This document shows positions 8,856 to 17,226 of a DNA stretch of 64,000 bases, piece by piece (the first letter of the stretch is position 1; each line of letters opens with the position of its first letter). The DNA comes from Longimicrobium sp. GTDB taxonomy: Bacteria; Gemmatimonadota; Gemmatimonadetes; Longimicrobiales; Longimicrobiaceae. Both the position numbers and the translations under genes were made by a program. The stretch spans positions 1 through 64,000 of the forward strand of contig DASUYB010000026.1 in NCBI GenBank assembly GCA_036377595.1, given 5' to 3'. Under the pieces are notes generated by a model, which was not told the origin of the DNA, did no database searches, and saw only the letters and a list, made by a program, of their open reading frames with translations.

Positions 8856-9460
8856 GCCGCAGGGTCTACCGCCGGCCGTATCACCTCGACGACTCCGGCG
8901 TGCCGCGGCTGCCGCCGGACGAGATCGCCGTCATCCTGCGCGGCGCCGACGACCTGATCATGCGCGGCGGCCGCACCCTGCTGGCCAAGGTGCTCAAGGG
9001 ATCGCGGGAGAAGCGCGTGCTGGAGCTCGAGCTGGACCGGAGCCCCGTCTACGGCCGCTACCGGGAGATGAAGCCGGACGAGATCCTGCACCGCATCGAC
9101 TGGGTGATCCGGCATGGCTACCTGCGCATCGAGTACGACTACAAGCTGCCGCTGCTGGTCTACACGCCCGCCGGGTGGGAGATCGAGAAGGAGACCTTCG
9201 CCCGCGAGAAGATCGCGCGGCTGGACGAGATGCTCGCTGTCGGGCCGCCGTATCCCACCGAGGAGTTGAAGAGCACGAACAACCAGGTGAAGCGGCGCAT
9301 GCTGGAGATGCTGCTGGAGCGTGGAGATGCGGCGTATCTCCCCGTCCTCCAGGCGTGGAAGCGGACCGACTCCCAGAAGATGCGCCCGGAGATCGACCGC
9401 GCCGTCCGCCTCCTGCGTCGCGACGATGCCGATCCCCACGGTGGGGACGAATCGCCCTGA
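8852..9460 (+). CDS. RQC-like winged-helix DNA-binding protein
   Basis: A 202-residue protein resembling the stand-alone RQC-minor family, which derives from the RecQ C-terminal winged helix. The recognisable core is LRGADDLIMRGGRTLLAKVL, LELELDRSPVYGRYREM, ILHRIDWVIRHGYLRIEYD and LPLLVYTPAGWEIE, giving one winged-helix domain over residues 20-115. RQC domains bind duplex DNA ends and help helicases open them; no helicase is encoded here. The tail (120-202) is helical and charged. It is translationally coupled to the exported protein upstream. Family call from remembered sequence pattern; a domain search would settle it. Confidence 0.65.
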   Translation: MSRRVYRRPYHLDDSGVPRLPPDEIAVILRGADDLIMRGGRTLLAKVLKGSREKRVLELELDRSPVYGRYREMKPDEILHRIDWVIRHGYLRIEYDYKLPLLVYTPAGWEIEKETFAREKIARLDEMLAVGPPYPTEELKSTNNQVKRRMLEMLLERGDAAYLPVLQAWKRTDSQKMRPEIDRAVRLLRRDDADPHGGDESP

Positions 9461-9477
9461 GCGCCGTCTCCACGACA

Positions 9478-9668
9478 ACGTGTCATCCTGAGGAGGCGCC
9501 GCACCGAATCCGCGTCCGCACGCGATCCCGGCGCCGACGAAGGATCTTGCATGGCCCGCGGAGATCTTCGTGTGTCGCCTGGATCTCGCTGCGGGTACGG
9601 TAGATCCTTCGGGCGCGCAGGGTTCGGTGCACACCCCGGTTCCTCGCCCGCGCCCTCAGGATGACACC
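9478..9668. repeat. imperfect palindromic element with GTCATCCTGAGG ends
   Basis: The 369-base gap between the RQC-type gene and the radical SAM gene is filled by an imperfect inverted repeat. It opens with TGTCATCCTGAGG and closes with CCTCAGGATGACAC, with inner GAAGGATCTT and AGATCCTTCGG halves. Ends of this kind are common in dispersed repeats of GC-rich bacteria and match part of repeat A in this window. No gene is seen in it. Confidence 0.6.
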
Positions 9669-9829
9669 GCGTCGCGATGTCGCGGGCTCGTCGTCCTGTC
9701 CCCCGTCCCCACCCTGACGTCGCGGCCTATCCGGGGCTGAACGCGTGAACGCTGTTGCTCCGCGCGCAATCCGTTCCTATCGTGCGAAGGTTGTGCTCCG
9801 CTGGAAACCCACCACGACGGAGGGACGGC

Positions 9830-11371
9830 GTGCGAATCGGGATCATCGACCTGCTGGGGAAGGAACCGCCGCGCAACGGCTACTCGCGGCTGATGCGGGC
9901 GAACAACACCAGCATCATGCCCCAGGTGATCGGGGTGTGGTGCGAGGAGGAGGGGCACGAGGCCCACATCGCCTACCTCTCCGGGCCCGACCTGCTTGCC
10001 GGCGGCGTGCCCGAGGAGCTGGACCTCGTCTTCATCAACGCCTTCTCGCAGGCCGCGCTCCTGGCGTACGCGCTCTCCGCCTTCTACCGCGCCCGCGGCG
10101 TGCCGACGGTCCTCGGCGGACCGCACGCGCGCTCGTATCCCGAAGACGCGCGCAAGTACTTCGACTACGTGGTGGGCTTCTGCGACCGCGAGCTGCTGCG
10201 CGAGATCCTGGCCGACGCGCAGCGCCACGAGGGGCTGGGGACGTACGCCTCCGCGAAGGCACAGCCGTCGCACCTGCCGGGTCTGCGCCAGCGCTGGAAG
10301 TTCCTCAAGCCGTCGATGGACCGGGCGAAGGTGCTCAAGCTCGTGCCCCTGCTGGGGAGCCTGGGGTGCCCGTACAAGTGCAGCTTCTGCATCGACGCGG
10401 TGGTGCCCTACCAGCCGCTGGAGTTCGACGGGCTGAAGGACGACCTGCGCTTCTTCCAGGAACTGAAGATGCCGCGCTCGGTGGCGGTGTGGCACGACCC
10501 CAACTTCGGCATCCGCTTCGACGAGTACCTCGACGCCATCGAGGAGGTGGTGCCGCCGGGCGCGGTGACCTTCGTGGCCGAGACGTCGCTGTCGCTGCTC
10601 AAGGAGGACAACCTCAAGCGGCTGAAGAAGAACGGCTTCAAGGCCATCGCCCCCGGCATCGAGTCGTGGTTCGACATCGGCGACAAGTCGCGGATGAAGC
10701 GCACCACGGGGATGGAGAAGGTGCGGCAGGTGGCCGAGCAGGCCAACCTGGTGAACGCGTACGTCCCCTACACGCAGTGCAACCTGATCTTCGGGCTGGA
10801 CGCGGACGAGGGGGCGGAGCCGTTCGAGCTGACCAAGCGCTTCATCGACCTGGCCCCCGGCGTGTATCCGCACTTCGCGCTGCTGTCGGCGTTCGGCCGC
10901 AACGCGGTGCTGAACATGGACTACCAGCGCGACGGCCGCGTCATCCCCGTGCCCTTCCACTTCCTGGACCTGGTCCAGTGCATGAACGTGCGCCCGAAGA
11001 ACTACAGCTGGACGCAGTTCTACGACCTGGTGATCGACACCTTCGAGTACTCGTTCTCGGCCAGGGCGATGGCGCGCCGTCTCTGGGTGAACAAGCGCTC
11101 GTACATCTGCTGGGAGCAGCTATTCCGCGGCATCTCGTCGGAGCGCAGCAACCGGCTGGGGTACCACAAGAAGATGCGGCGGTGGATGGAGGAGCCGCGC
11201 GTGCGCCGTTTCTTCGAAGGCGAGACGCGCGAGGTGCCGCCGGAGCTGACCGACCAGATCCGCGCGCACCTGGGCCCGCTGTGGGAGTGGCTGCCGAAGG
11301 AGGCGCTGCAGCACGACCCCAACGCCTATCTCAACTCCGGCGCCCCGCACCCCCTCCCCGTGCTGGTGTGA
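9830..11371 (+). CDS. B12-binding-type radical SAM protein
   Basis: A 513-residue enzyme that would cleave S-adenosylmethionine with a [4Fe-4S] cluster. The first 130 residues form a Rossmann-like, B12-binding-type domain (IGIIDLLGKEPP, ELDLVFINAFSQAALLAYAL, GVPTVLGGPHARSYPEDA). The radical SAM core follows with CPYKCSFC (Cys180, Cys184, Cys187), then VTFVAETSLSLLKEDNLKRL and a C-terminal helical region with many aromatic residues. The GTG start has GGAGGG 5 nt upstream. Substrate unknown: such proteins include methylases and ring-forming enzymes. It stands alone, ended by a hairpin. Confidence 0.82.
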   Translation: MRIGIIDLLGKEPPRNGYSRLMRANNTSIMPQVIGVWCEEEGHEAHIAYLSGPDLLAGGVPEELDLVFINAFSQAALLAYALSAFYRARGVPTVLGGPHARSYPEDARKYFDYVVGFCDRELLREILADAQRHEGLGTYASAKAQPSHLPGLRQRWKFLKPSMDRAKVLKLVPLLGSLGCPYKCSFCIDAVVPYQPLEFDGLKDDLRFFQELKMPRSVAVWHDPNFGIRFDEYLDAIEEVVPPGAVTFVAETSLSLLKEDNLKRLKKNGFKAIAPGIESWFDIGDKSRMKRTTGMEKVRQVAEQANLVNAYVPYTQCNLIFGLDADEGAEPFELTKRFIDLAPGVYPHFALLSAFGRNAVLNMDYQRDGRVIPVPFHFLDLVQCMNVRPKNYSWTQFYDLVIDTFEYSFSARAMARRLWVNKRSYICWEQLFRGISSERSNRLGYHKKMRRWMEEPRVRRFFEGETREVPPELTDQIRAHLGPLWEWLPKEALQHDPNAYLNSGAPHPLPVLV

Positions 11372-11407
11372 CGGGGTGAGGGGGAGATAGCTTTCCGCTC
11401 TGACATT

Positions 11408-11433
11408 CGCGGGCGAGGCTCGCCTCGCCCGCG
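11408..11433 (+). terminator. hairpin after radical SAM gene
   Basis: A 10-bp GC stem (CGCGGGCGAG / CTCGCCCGCG) with a 6-nt loop lies 37 nt past the radical SAM stop and just before the next start. Without a T-run it is only a probable terminator. Confidence 0.5.
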
Positions 11434-11437
11434 GCGC

Positions 11438-11686
11438 TTGAAGGTGATCCCGGAGTGTTCAGTGAACGGGCACAGATCCGAGACGTTCGATTCGCGCCGC
11501 GTCACCTACACGATCGAGGTGGACGGCGAGCTGGTGGTGATCGCGCACGTTTCCGCCCGGGTGAACGTAAAGACGGGCGAGCGCTTCTTCGCGCCGGAGA
11601 CACTCGAGCGGCTCCAGGAGATCGTGTGGGAGCGCCACGCGCCGTCCCGAACGATCGAGGCGCCGGTGTTCGAGTTCGCCGCGTGA
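11438..11686 (+). CDS. YgiT-like small protein without zinc ligands
   Basis: An 82-residue protein similar in layout to YgiT/MqsA-type zinc-finger proteins: RRVTYTIEVDGELVVIAHVS, then ARVNVKTGERFFAPETLERL, the usual strand-turn-helix with G-E-x-F-x-x-P-E-T. The Cys pairs that hold zinc in that family are absent; the one Cys (ECSVNG) is alone. YgiT-type proteins often act as antitoxins, but no toxin-like gene is adjacent. The start is uncertain: TTG at 11438 or GTG two codons later. It overlaps the next gene by one base. Confidence 0.5.
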   Translation: MKVIPECSVNGHRSETFDSRRVTYTIEVDGELVVIAHVSARVNVKTGERFFAPETLERLQEIVWERHAPSRTIEAPVFEFAA

Positions 11687-12201
11687 TGCTCTGCTTTCCG
11701 GCCTACAACACACGTCCGGCGTTCACCCTCGCCCTCGGCGCCGCGCTGGCGCTGGGGGCGTGCGGCTCGCGCCCCGGCACCGTGGTGGGCGACGCGTACA
11801 TCGTCACCGAGTCGGGGCAGGAGGTGAGCCTGGGGGAGATGCCGGTGCGGCTCATCCCCGAGTCGCCGGCCATCGACACGCTTCTGGAGAAGGCCTGCCC
11901 CCGCCCGCGCTACCGCCGCGCCGAGCCGGAGACGCTCGACTCGGCCGCGTACGCACGTGCCTGGCAGCAGCGCGCGCAGATCCTCTCGCCGCAGGTAGCT
12001 CGCACCACGCGCGCGGACCGGGCCGCGCACTTCGCGTTCGACACCGTCGCACCAGGGAGGTATCGCCTCTGGGCCGACACCTCGTATGGCGGCACGCGCT
12101 GGACCTGGCTGGCCCCTGTGAAGGTCGAGTCCGGCGACAGCGTCCGCATCGCCCTCAGCAACGCCAACCCCGACGAGAACCCGTTCCGCTGCAGGAGTTG
12201 A
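11686..12201 (+). CDS. lipoprotein of unknown function
   Basis: A 171-residue lipoprotein with signal AFTLALGAALALGAC (lipobox LGAC, about residue 26). The mature part has a strand-rich C-terminal half, AHFAFDTVAPGRYRLWADT and WTWLAPVKVESGDSVRIAL, which resembles the tail of carboxypeptidase-regulatory-like beta sandwiches. The start ATG overlaps the previous stop (TGATG), and no better start exists downstream before the signal. No known family. Confidence 0.6.
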   Translation: MLCFPAYNTRPAFTLALGAALALGACGSRPGTVVGDAYIVTESGQEVSLGEMPVRLIPESPAIDTLLEKACPRPRYRRAEPETLDSAAYARAWQQRAQILSPQVARTTRADRAAHFAFDTVAPGRYRLWADTSYGGTRWTWLAPVKVESGDSVRIALSNANPDENPFRCRS

Positions 12202-12225
12202 TGCGCGGGACGGGCGATCTTTGTC

Positions 12226-12298
12226 CTCACGCGGAGGGCGCGGAGGACGCAGAGAAATGCATTCGAATCCTCTGCGTTCTCCGCGCCCTCCGCGTGAG
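12226..12298. repeat. palindrome family P, copy 2
   Basis: Two 29-nt arms pair fully, with one G-U, around a 15-nt loop. Each arm starts CTCACGCGGAG and carries three GC[AG]GAG units at 9-nt spacing. It lies 24 nt behind a lipoprotein stop. Confidence 0.85.
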
Positions 12299-12382
12299 AC
12301 TTCCTTCCGTGAATCTCCGCGCGCGGCGCTCGCGTAGAAGCGCCATCACCATCACCGCACACCACCCGCACCAGACCCGCAG

Positions 12383-12727
12383 ATGAGCCCGGAACAGCTC
12401 GAGATGCTGGCGCCGCTGATCGGCTTCGCCATCGCCGCGTTCGTCGTCTCCATCCCCGTGATCGCGTTCAGCGCGCGCTTCGCCATCAAGCCCGTGGTGG
12501 ACGCGCTCATCCGGCTGCGCGAGGCGCAGACGAAGACGGGCGCGTCCAGCGAGATGCTGGCCATGCAGGACCGCCGGCTGGCTTTGCTGGAGAGCGAGAT
12601 GCAGCACATCGGCGCGTCGCTCGACCGGCTGATCGAGGCGCAGGAGTTCCACGCCCGCCTGGGCGCGCCGCAGACCGGCTCGCTCGCCGCGCCGCGCGCC
12701 GCGAAGGAGGAGACCCCGGCGCACTGA
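12383..12727 (+). CDS. small membrane protein with coiled coil
   Basis: A 114-residue protein. One hydrophobic helix, LIGFAIAAFVVSIPVIAFSA (about residues 12-31), anchors it. The following 60 residues (VVDALIRLREAQTK through LDRLIEAQEFHA) are helical with heptad-like Leu and Ile, probably a cytoplasmic coiled coil. The last 25 residues are Ala-rich and disordered. No family recognised; a scaffold or regulator of a membrane complex is conceivable, with nothing nearby to test it. Confidence 0.6.
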   Translation: MSPEQLEMLAPLIGFAIAAFVVSIPVIAFSARFAIKPVVDALIRLREAQTKTGASSEMLAMQDRRLALLESEMQHIGASLDRLIEAQEFHARLGAPQTGSLAAPRAAKEETPAH

Positions 12728-12922
12728 CCGGCATCGCCCGGCCGCCTAACGACCGCGCGGCGGCGGGTGTCTGGTGGAGCGAAGGCGGACGGCCCGCGAC
12801 GGCGCGGGCCGTCCGCACGTCCGCAAGCGGCCGCGGCGGCAGCAGAACGTCGCATCGGGGAACATCTCCCGCCGTTCGTGGTATCCGCGTGGCCCGTTCG
12901 CACCCATCCTGGAGGGACCCCA

Positions 12923-13480
12923 GTGCACGATCGCAGGCTTTCCTTCCGCGCCGCGCTCGCGGCCGCGGCGCTGCTCGTTCCGCTCGCGGCCGCGCCGGCG
13001 CGCGCGCAGGTGGCGCTCATCCCCGACAACAACATGAGCGCCGAGCAGATGCGCTTCCGCGCCGAGGCCATGGCGCTGGCCACGGAGACGCTGAACGCCT
13101 GGCGCACCGCCTGGGAGGCGGACGACGTGCGCGGGCTGATGCGTCTCTACCAGAAGGACGCGCTGCTGGTGCTTCCCGGCGTCGGCACGCCGTCGCAGGG
13201 CACGCGGGCCATCGAGCAGGCGCTGCAGTCCGGCCTGCCGCGGCTGGGCAAGGTGGATCTGGCGACCGTGGACGCGGCGGTGGACGACCACCTGCTCTAC
13301 ATCTACCAGAAGTTCGTGGTGGAGCCCGGCACCGACGCGGGCGCCGCCGGCACCGCCACGCTGGTGATGCAGCGCGAGGGAAGCCGCTGGAAGATCCGCG
13401 CGCAGATCTTCTCGCCCGAGCCGGCGCTGGCCGTGTCCGGGAACGCCGCCACCCCCGCGCAGGCCGCCGACACGCAGTAG
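12923..13480 (+). CDS. exported NTF2-like (SnoaL/SgcJ type) protein
   Basis: A 185-residue protein with a signal peptide (AALAAAALLVPLAAAPARAQ). The mature part follows the NTF2-like fold: ALNAWRTAWEADDVRGLMRLYQKDALLVLPG is the usual long helix and first strand, and GTATLVMQREGSRWKIRAQ is the last hairpin. Members of this fold are small-ligand binding or catalytic domains; the active residues vary and are not assignable here. GTG start chosen because GGAGGG lies 6 nt upstream and the signal peptide follows at once. A strong terminator closes the gene. Confidence 0.72.
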   Translation: MHDRRLSFRAALAAAALLVPLAAAPARAQVALIPDNNMSAEQMRFRAEAMALATETLNAWRTAWEADDVRGLMRLYQKDALLVLPGVGTPSQGTRAIEQALQSGLPRLGKVDLATVDAAVDDHLLYIYQKFVVEPGTDAGAAGTATLVMQREGSRWKIRAQIFSPEPALAVSGNAATPAQAADTQ

Positions 13481-13505
13481 CGCGGCCGCGATCCGCATCC
13501 CCACG

Positions 13506-13536
13506 ACCGCCGCCCGGCACCGCGCCGGGCGGCGGT
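13506..13536 (+). terminator. rho-independent terminator
   Basis: A perfect 13-bp stem (ACCGCCGCCCGGC and complement) with a 5-nt loop, followed by TCTGGTTTCTCGTTTC. It is the most convincing terminator in the window and ends the NTF2-like gene. Confidence 0.75.
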
Positions 13537-13614
13537 TCTGGTTTCTCGTTTCACCCATCCGCCGTATACTCCGTTCAACCTGCGAATCCATCCACCGCCT
13601 CGAACGGGGTCCCC

Positions 13615-14001
13615 ATGCTTACGCGATACGATCCCGACCGCGCACCCGAGCCGACCCGCTGGCTGGCCACCCCGGAGGACCAGAGACTCGAGATCATCCG
13701 CCGGTTCCACAGGAAGGCGGGGATCCGGATCCCGAACATGACCGTGCACGTGGTGCTGCACTCCATCGTCGAGAACCAGGTGGCGCTGGGCGACGAAACG
13801 CCGGTGGCGGCAACGCTCGCGCGGCTGATGCGCGAGGGACTGACGCGCCACGATGCGATCCACGCCGTGGCCACCGTGCTCCTCCGGCACATGACGGCGC
13901 TCATGGAGGACGAGGTTCCCGAAGGAGAGGATCCGAACGTCCGCTACTTCGCCGAGCTGGAGGAGCTCACGGCCGATGCATGGCTCGCGAGCGCGGAATA
14001 G
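13615..14001 (+). CDS. DUF1841-like protein
   Basis: A 128-residue soluble protein. The middle, MTVHVVLHSIVENQVALGDE, followed by VAATLARLMREGLTRHDAIH and AVATVLLRHM, matches the pattern of the DUF1841 family (H-x3-H-x3-E-N-Q, then a R-H-D/E-A-I-H motif). The conserved His and Glu suggest a metal site, but no activity is known to me for the family. The N-terminal 35 residues are specific to this protein. It has its own upstream spacer and is not obviously in an operon. Confidence 0.5.
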   Translation: MLTRYDPDRAPEPTRWLATPEDQRLEIIRRFHRKAGIRIPNMTVHVVLHSIVENQVALGDETPVAATLARLMREGLTRHDAIHAVATVLLRHMTALMEDEVPEGEDPNVRYFAELEELTADAWLASAE

Positions 14002-14100
14002 CCCGACCGACAAAGTGCCCCGGCCACGTCTCGCGCGTGCCGAGCCTCCGGTTATCTTCCCCCCGTCGCTGATCCGGAACCGATCACCCTCGGAGCACTC

Positions 14101-14451
14101 ATGCCGGTCGGCTTCGACCAGGTGCGGGAGATGGCGATGGCGCTGCCGGGCGTCACCGAGGGGGTGGCGATGGGCACGCCGGCCTTCTACGTGCGCAAGC
14201 TGTTCTTCATGCGGCTGAAGGAAGACGGCGAGACGCTGGTGCTGCGCATCAACCTGTTCGAGCGCGAATACCTGCTCCAAGCCGAGCCCGACGCGTACTT
14301 CGTGACCGACCACTACCGCGAGTACCCGGTGGTGCTGGCCCGTCTCCCCGCGCTGAGCGTGGAGCGGCTGCGCCCGCGCATCGAGGACGCGTGGCGGATG
14401 CGGGCGCCCAAGCGGCTGGCCGACGAATACGACCGGCGCGCGTCCGCCTGA
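14101..14451 (+). CDS. MmcQ/YjbR family DNA-binding-like protein
   Basis: A 116-residue protein of the MmcQ/YjbR fold, related to the DNA-binding domain of phage Mu transposase. Diagnostic parts are VREMAMALPGVTEGVAMGTP, the strand pair FYVRKLFFMRLKEDGETLVL, and LPALSVERLRPRIEDAWRMR at the end. Members bind nucleic acid or are of unknown role. Its stop is 37 nt before the amidase start, so the two may be co-transcribed. Confidence 0.82.
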   Translation: MPVGFDQVREMAMALPGVTEGVAMGTPAFYVRKLFFMRLKEDGETLVLRINLFEREYLLQAEPDAYFVTDHYREYPVVLARLPALSVERLRPRIEDAWRMRAPKRLADEYDRRASA

Positions 14452-14487
14452 CCGCATCGGATCTCATCCTCCCGAATCCCCCGACGG

Positions 14488-15912
14488 ATGCCCGACGAGT
14501 CGCTCGCCCTGCTGACCGCCACGGAGATGGCCCGCCGCGTCCGCGCGCGCGAGGTGTCGCCGGTCGACGTCCTCGACGCCTGCCTGGCGCGCGTGGAGCG
14601 CCTGGACCCCGCCATCAACGCCATCGTCACGCACAACCCGCGCGCCCGCGACGAGGCGCGCGAGCTGGAGCGCCGCATCGCCGCGGGCGAGGACGCGGGC
14701 CCGCTGGCCGGCGTGCCGGTGGGGATCAAGGACGTGACGCAGGTGGGAGGCGTGCGCTGCACCTTCGGCTCGCCGCTGTTCAGCGAGCACGTGCCCGGGG
14801 AGGACGCGCTGGTGGTGCGGCGGCTGCGCGCGGCGGGCGCGGTGATCCTGGGGAAGACGAACTGCCCCGAGTTCGCCGCGGGGGGCAACACCTTCAACGA
14901 GGTGTTCGGCCGCACGCGCAACCCGTGGAACCCGGAGCGCAGCGCGGGGGGATCGACCGGCGGCGGCGCGGCCGGGCTGGCCACGGGGATGATCGCGCTG
15001 GCGGAGGGGACGGACCTGGGCGGCTCGCTGCGCATCCCCGCGTCGTTCTGCGGGGTCGTCGGCCTGCGCCCGTCCGTCGGCCTCGTCCCCACCGTGCCGA
15101 GCGACTACGCGTGGGACACGCTGCAGGTGACCGGGCCGATGGCGCGCACCGCCGAGGACGTCGCGCTGATGCTGCAGGCCGTCGCCGGCCCCTCGCCGGA
15201 AGCGCCGCTCTCGCAGCCCGTCACCGGACGCGACTTCGTCGGCGCGGTGCGCGCGGCGGACGCGAAGGGGCTGCGCATCGCCTACTGCCGCGACATCGCG
15301 GGGATCGGGATCGACGCCGAGGTGGAGCGCGTCTGCCGCGAGGCCGCGTTCGCGCTGGAGCAAGCGGGGGCGACGGTGGAGGAGATCGACCTCGACCTCT
15401 CCTACGGGCGGAAGGCGTTCCTGGCGCTGCGGGGGCTGTGGTTCGTCTCCATGCTCCATCCCCATCTCGACAAGCTGGACCGCTTCGGCGTGAACGTCGC
15501 CAACAACATCCGCTCGGGGCTGGGCACCTCGGTCGAGGAGATCGGCGCGGCGGAGCAGGCGCGCAAGCGGATGCGCGAGCAGTTCGCCGGGCTCTTCGCC
15601 CGCTTCGACCACCTGCTGACGCCCACGATGGCCGTCCCCCCCTTCCCCGTGGTCGAGAACTTCCCGCGCACGGTGGGCGGGCGGGAGATGGAGACGTACG
15701 TGGACTGGATCGCGCCGACGTTCGTGCTGAGCCTGACCGGCCTCCCCGTGGGCTCCGTGCCCGCAGGGGTGGATGGGGAAGGGATGCCGTGCGCGCTGCA
15801 GGTGGTCGGCGCGCCGTTCGGCGAGGAGCGCGTCCTCGCGCTCCAGGCGGTCATGCAGCAGCTCCGCCCGCTCCCCCTCCCCATCGAGCCGCGCGCCGCG
15901 ACGCCCGCGTAG
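14488..15912 (+). CDS. amidase signature family hydrolase
   Basis: A 474-residue amidase that hydrolyses a C-N amide bond of an unspecified substrate. The Ser-cisSer-Lys triad is present: Lys81 in GVPVGIKDVT, cis-Ser156 in SAGGSTGGGAAG and nucleophile Ser180 in TDLGGSLRIPAS. GKTNCPEFAAGGNTFNEVFG and the C-terminal LPVGSVPAGVDGEGMPCALQ are typical of the family. It could be an aliphatic amidase or related hydrolase; no gatB or gatC gene is next to it, so a GatA role is unlikely. No signal peptide, so cytoplasmic. Confidence 0.92.
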   Translation: MPDESLALLTATEMARRVRAREVSPVDVLDACLARVERLDPAINAIVTHNPRARDEARELERRIAAGEDAGPLAGVPVGIKDVTQVGGVRCTFGSPLFSEHVPGEDALVVRRLRAAGAVILGKTNCPEFAAGGNTFNEVFGRTRNPWNPERSAGGSTGGGAAGLATGMIALAEGTDLGGSLRIPASFCGVVGLRPSVGLVPTVPSDYAWDTLQVTGPMARTAEDVALMLQAVAGPSPEAPLSQPVTGRDFVGAVRAADAKGLRIAYCRDIAGIGIDAEVERVCREAAFALEQAGATVEEIDLDLSYGRKAFLALRGLWFVSMLHPHLDKLDRFGVNVANNIRSGLGTSVEEIGAAEQARKRMREQFAGLFARFDHLLTPTMAVPPFPVVENFPRTVGGREMETYVDWIAPTFVLSLTGLPVGSVPAGVDGEGMPCALQVVGAPFGEERVLALQAVMQQLRPLPLPIEPRAATPA

Positions 15913-15950
15913 ATCATCGTCCGCCCACCCGAATCCCGGAGCCGCAACGG

Positions 15951-16349
15951 ATGCGCATCGCCCTCGCCCTCCTGCTCCTCGTCACCCCCGCCTGCGCGGG
16001 CCGGCAGCCGGCGCCGGGAACCCCGTCGGCGGCGGTCGTGGGGATCTGGCGCGTGACCCAGGTGAACGGGCGCGACCTTCCCGCCGCCTCGCCGCAGGAG
16101 GCGAACGTGACGGTGGAGCGCGCGTCGCTGATGCTGCAGGCGAACCGCAACTACACGCTCAGCATCACCGCGCGCACCGGCCAGGCGCCGGCGTCGGAGC
16201 GCTCGCAGTCCGGCACCTGGTCGGCCGGCGAGAGCACGCTGACGCTGAGCCCCGACGGCGCGCGGCCCACGCGCTTCGACTACCGGTTCTCGGCCGGCAC
16301 GCTGACCCTGCGCGAGGGCAGCACCGTCTACACGCTCGTGCGGAGCTGA
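15951..16349 (+). CDS. lipocalin-like small lipoprotein
   Basis: A 132-residue lipoprotein with a short signal and lipobox (LLVTPAC). The mature part, VVGIWRVTQVNGRDLPA, then LMLQANRNYTLSITAR and SGTWSAGESTLTLSPDG, follows the repeated strand pattern of lipocalin-like or META-like domains, which bind small molecules or are structural. It is 38 nt behind the amidase and 3 nt before the next gene, so the three may form one operon. Confidence 0.65.
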   Translation: MRIALALLLLVTPACAGRQPAPGTPSAAVVGIWRVTQVNGRDLPAASPQEANVTVERASLMLQANRNYTLSITARTGQAPASERSQSGTWSAGESTLTLSPDGARPTRFDYRFSAGTLTLREGSTVYTLVRS

Positions 16350-16352
16350 GGC

Positions 16353-17159
16353 GTGCCCGACATCCCCGCGCGCGACGCATCATCGATCCAGACCCGGCGG
16401 CACCGTGGAGTCGCGGAGACGCCCCTTGCCTCTCGCGCCGCTGTCCGATCGACGCTCGCGGCGCTGCTGATCGCCATCTCCGCCCGGACAGCTGGGGCCC
16501 AGGTCATCGTCGGCCGGGTGCTCGACGCGCAGAGCGGAGCGGCGGTCCAGGGGGCGGGCATCACCATCGCCACGGTCACCCAGCGCGCGGCCGGACGGAC
16601 GGTCGCGAGAGACGACGGCCGCTTCTCCATCGTGCTGTTCGGCCCCGGCACGTACCGTGTGGCGGCTACGCGGGCGGGATATGGCACCGAGTACAGCGAC
16701 GCGGTGTTCGTGGGGCCGGGCGACACCGTCCGCGTGGACCTGCGGCTGCAGCCCGGAGCGGTGGAGCTGGCCGGGGTGACGGCCACCGTCCGCCCCCGCC
16801 GGCTGGGGACGCGCGGCAAGTTCGTCCCCACGGGGATCGTGACGCCGGTGCGGGCGGAGGGGCTGGGGCGGAGGATCCTGGCGCAGGGGACGTTCGTGGC
16901 GCCGAGCGAGTGCTACCAGCTGGCGGGGGTGGCCGACCGCCTGCGCTCGGTGGTGACGCTGTACGTCGACGCGCGTCCGAACGGCCAGTACTGCATGGGC
17001 GGCCCGACCGCGTTCCGGTACACGGTCACCGTGCGCGGGCTCGCGGCGGGCAGCTACACCTTCCGCATCATGCACACCTACCGCGACGGCTCGGTGAAGC
17101 CGTCGCTGGCGCTGGACACGGCGCTCGTGGTGCCGGAGCGGGACCCGCCGCGGCGCTAG
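16353..17159 (+). CDS. exported carboxypeptidase-regulatory-like domain protein
   Basis: A 268-residue protein. A signal-type helix (STLAALLIAISARTAGAQ) ends at about residue 49 and is followed by a carboxypeptidase-regulatory-like beta sandwich (VIVGRVLDAQSGAAVQGAGI, then DGRFSIVLFGPGTYRVAATR and AGYG), the module common at the front of TonB receptors. Here no receptor follows; the second half holds one Cys pair (ECYQLAG, GQYCMGG). The first 30 residues before the signal are Arg-rich and may mean the true start is an internal codon. Role unknown. Confidence 0.65.
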   Translation: MPDIPARDASSIQTRRHRGVAETPLASRAAVRSTLAALLIAISARTAGAQVIVGRVLDAQSGAAVQGAGITIATVTQRAAGRTVARDDGRFSIVLFGPGTYRVAATRAGYGTEYSDAVFVGPGDTVRVDLRLQPGAVELAGVTATVRPRRLGTRGKFVPTGIVTPVRAEGLGRRILAQGTFVAPSECYQLAGVADRLRSVVTLYVDARPNGQYCMGGPTAFRYTVTVRGLAAGSYTFRIMHTYRDGSVKPSLALDTALVVPERDPPRR

Positions 17160-17226
17160 GCGCCGCGCCACCCGTCGTTTAGATTTCGCCTCTCCGCAGA
17201 GGTCACGCAGCAGGGAGCAGGACGCG

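Noticed and set aside
14488-15912. GatA subunit of the amidotransferase
   Set aside because: The amidase signature fits, but gatB and gatC are absent nearby and the protein's context is a set of lipoprotein genes.
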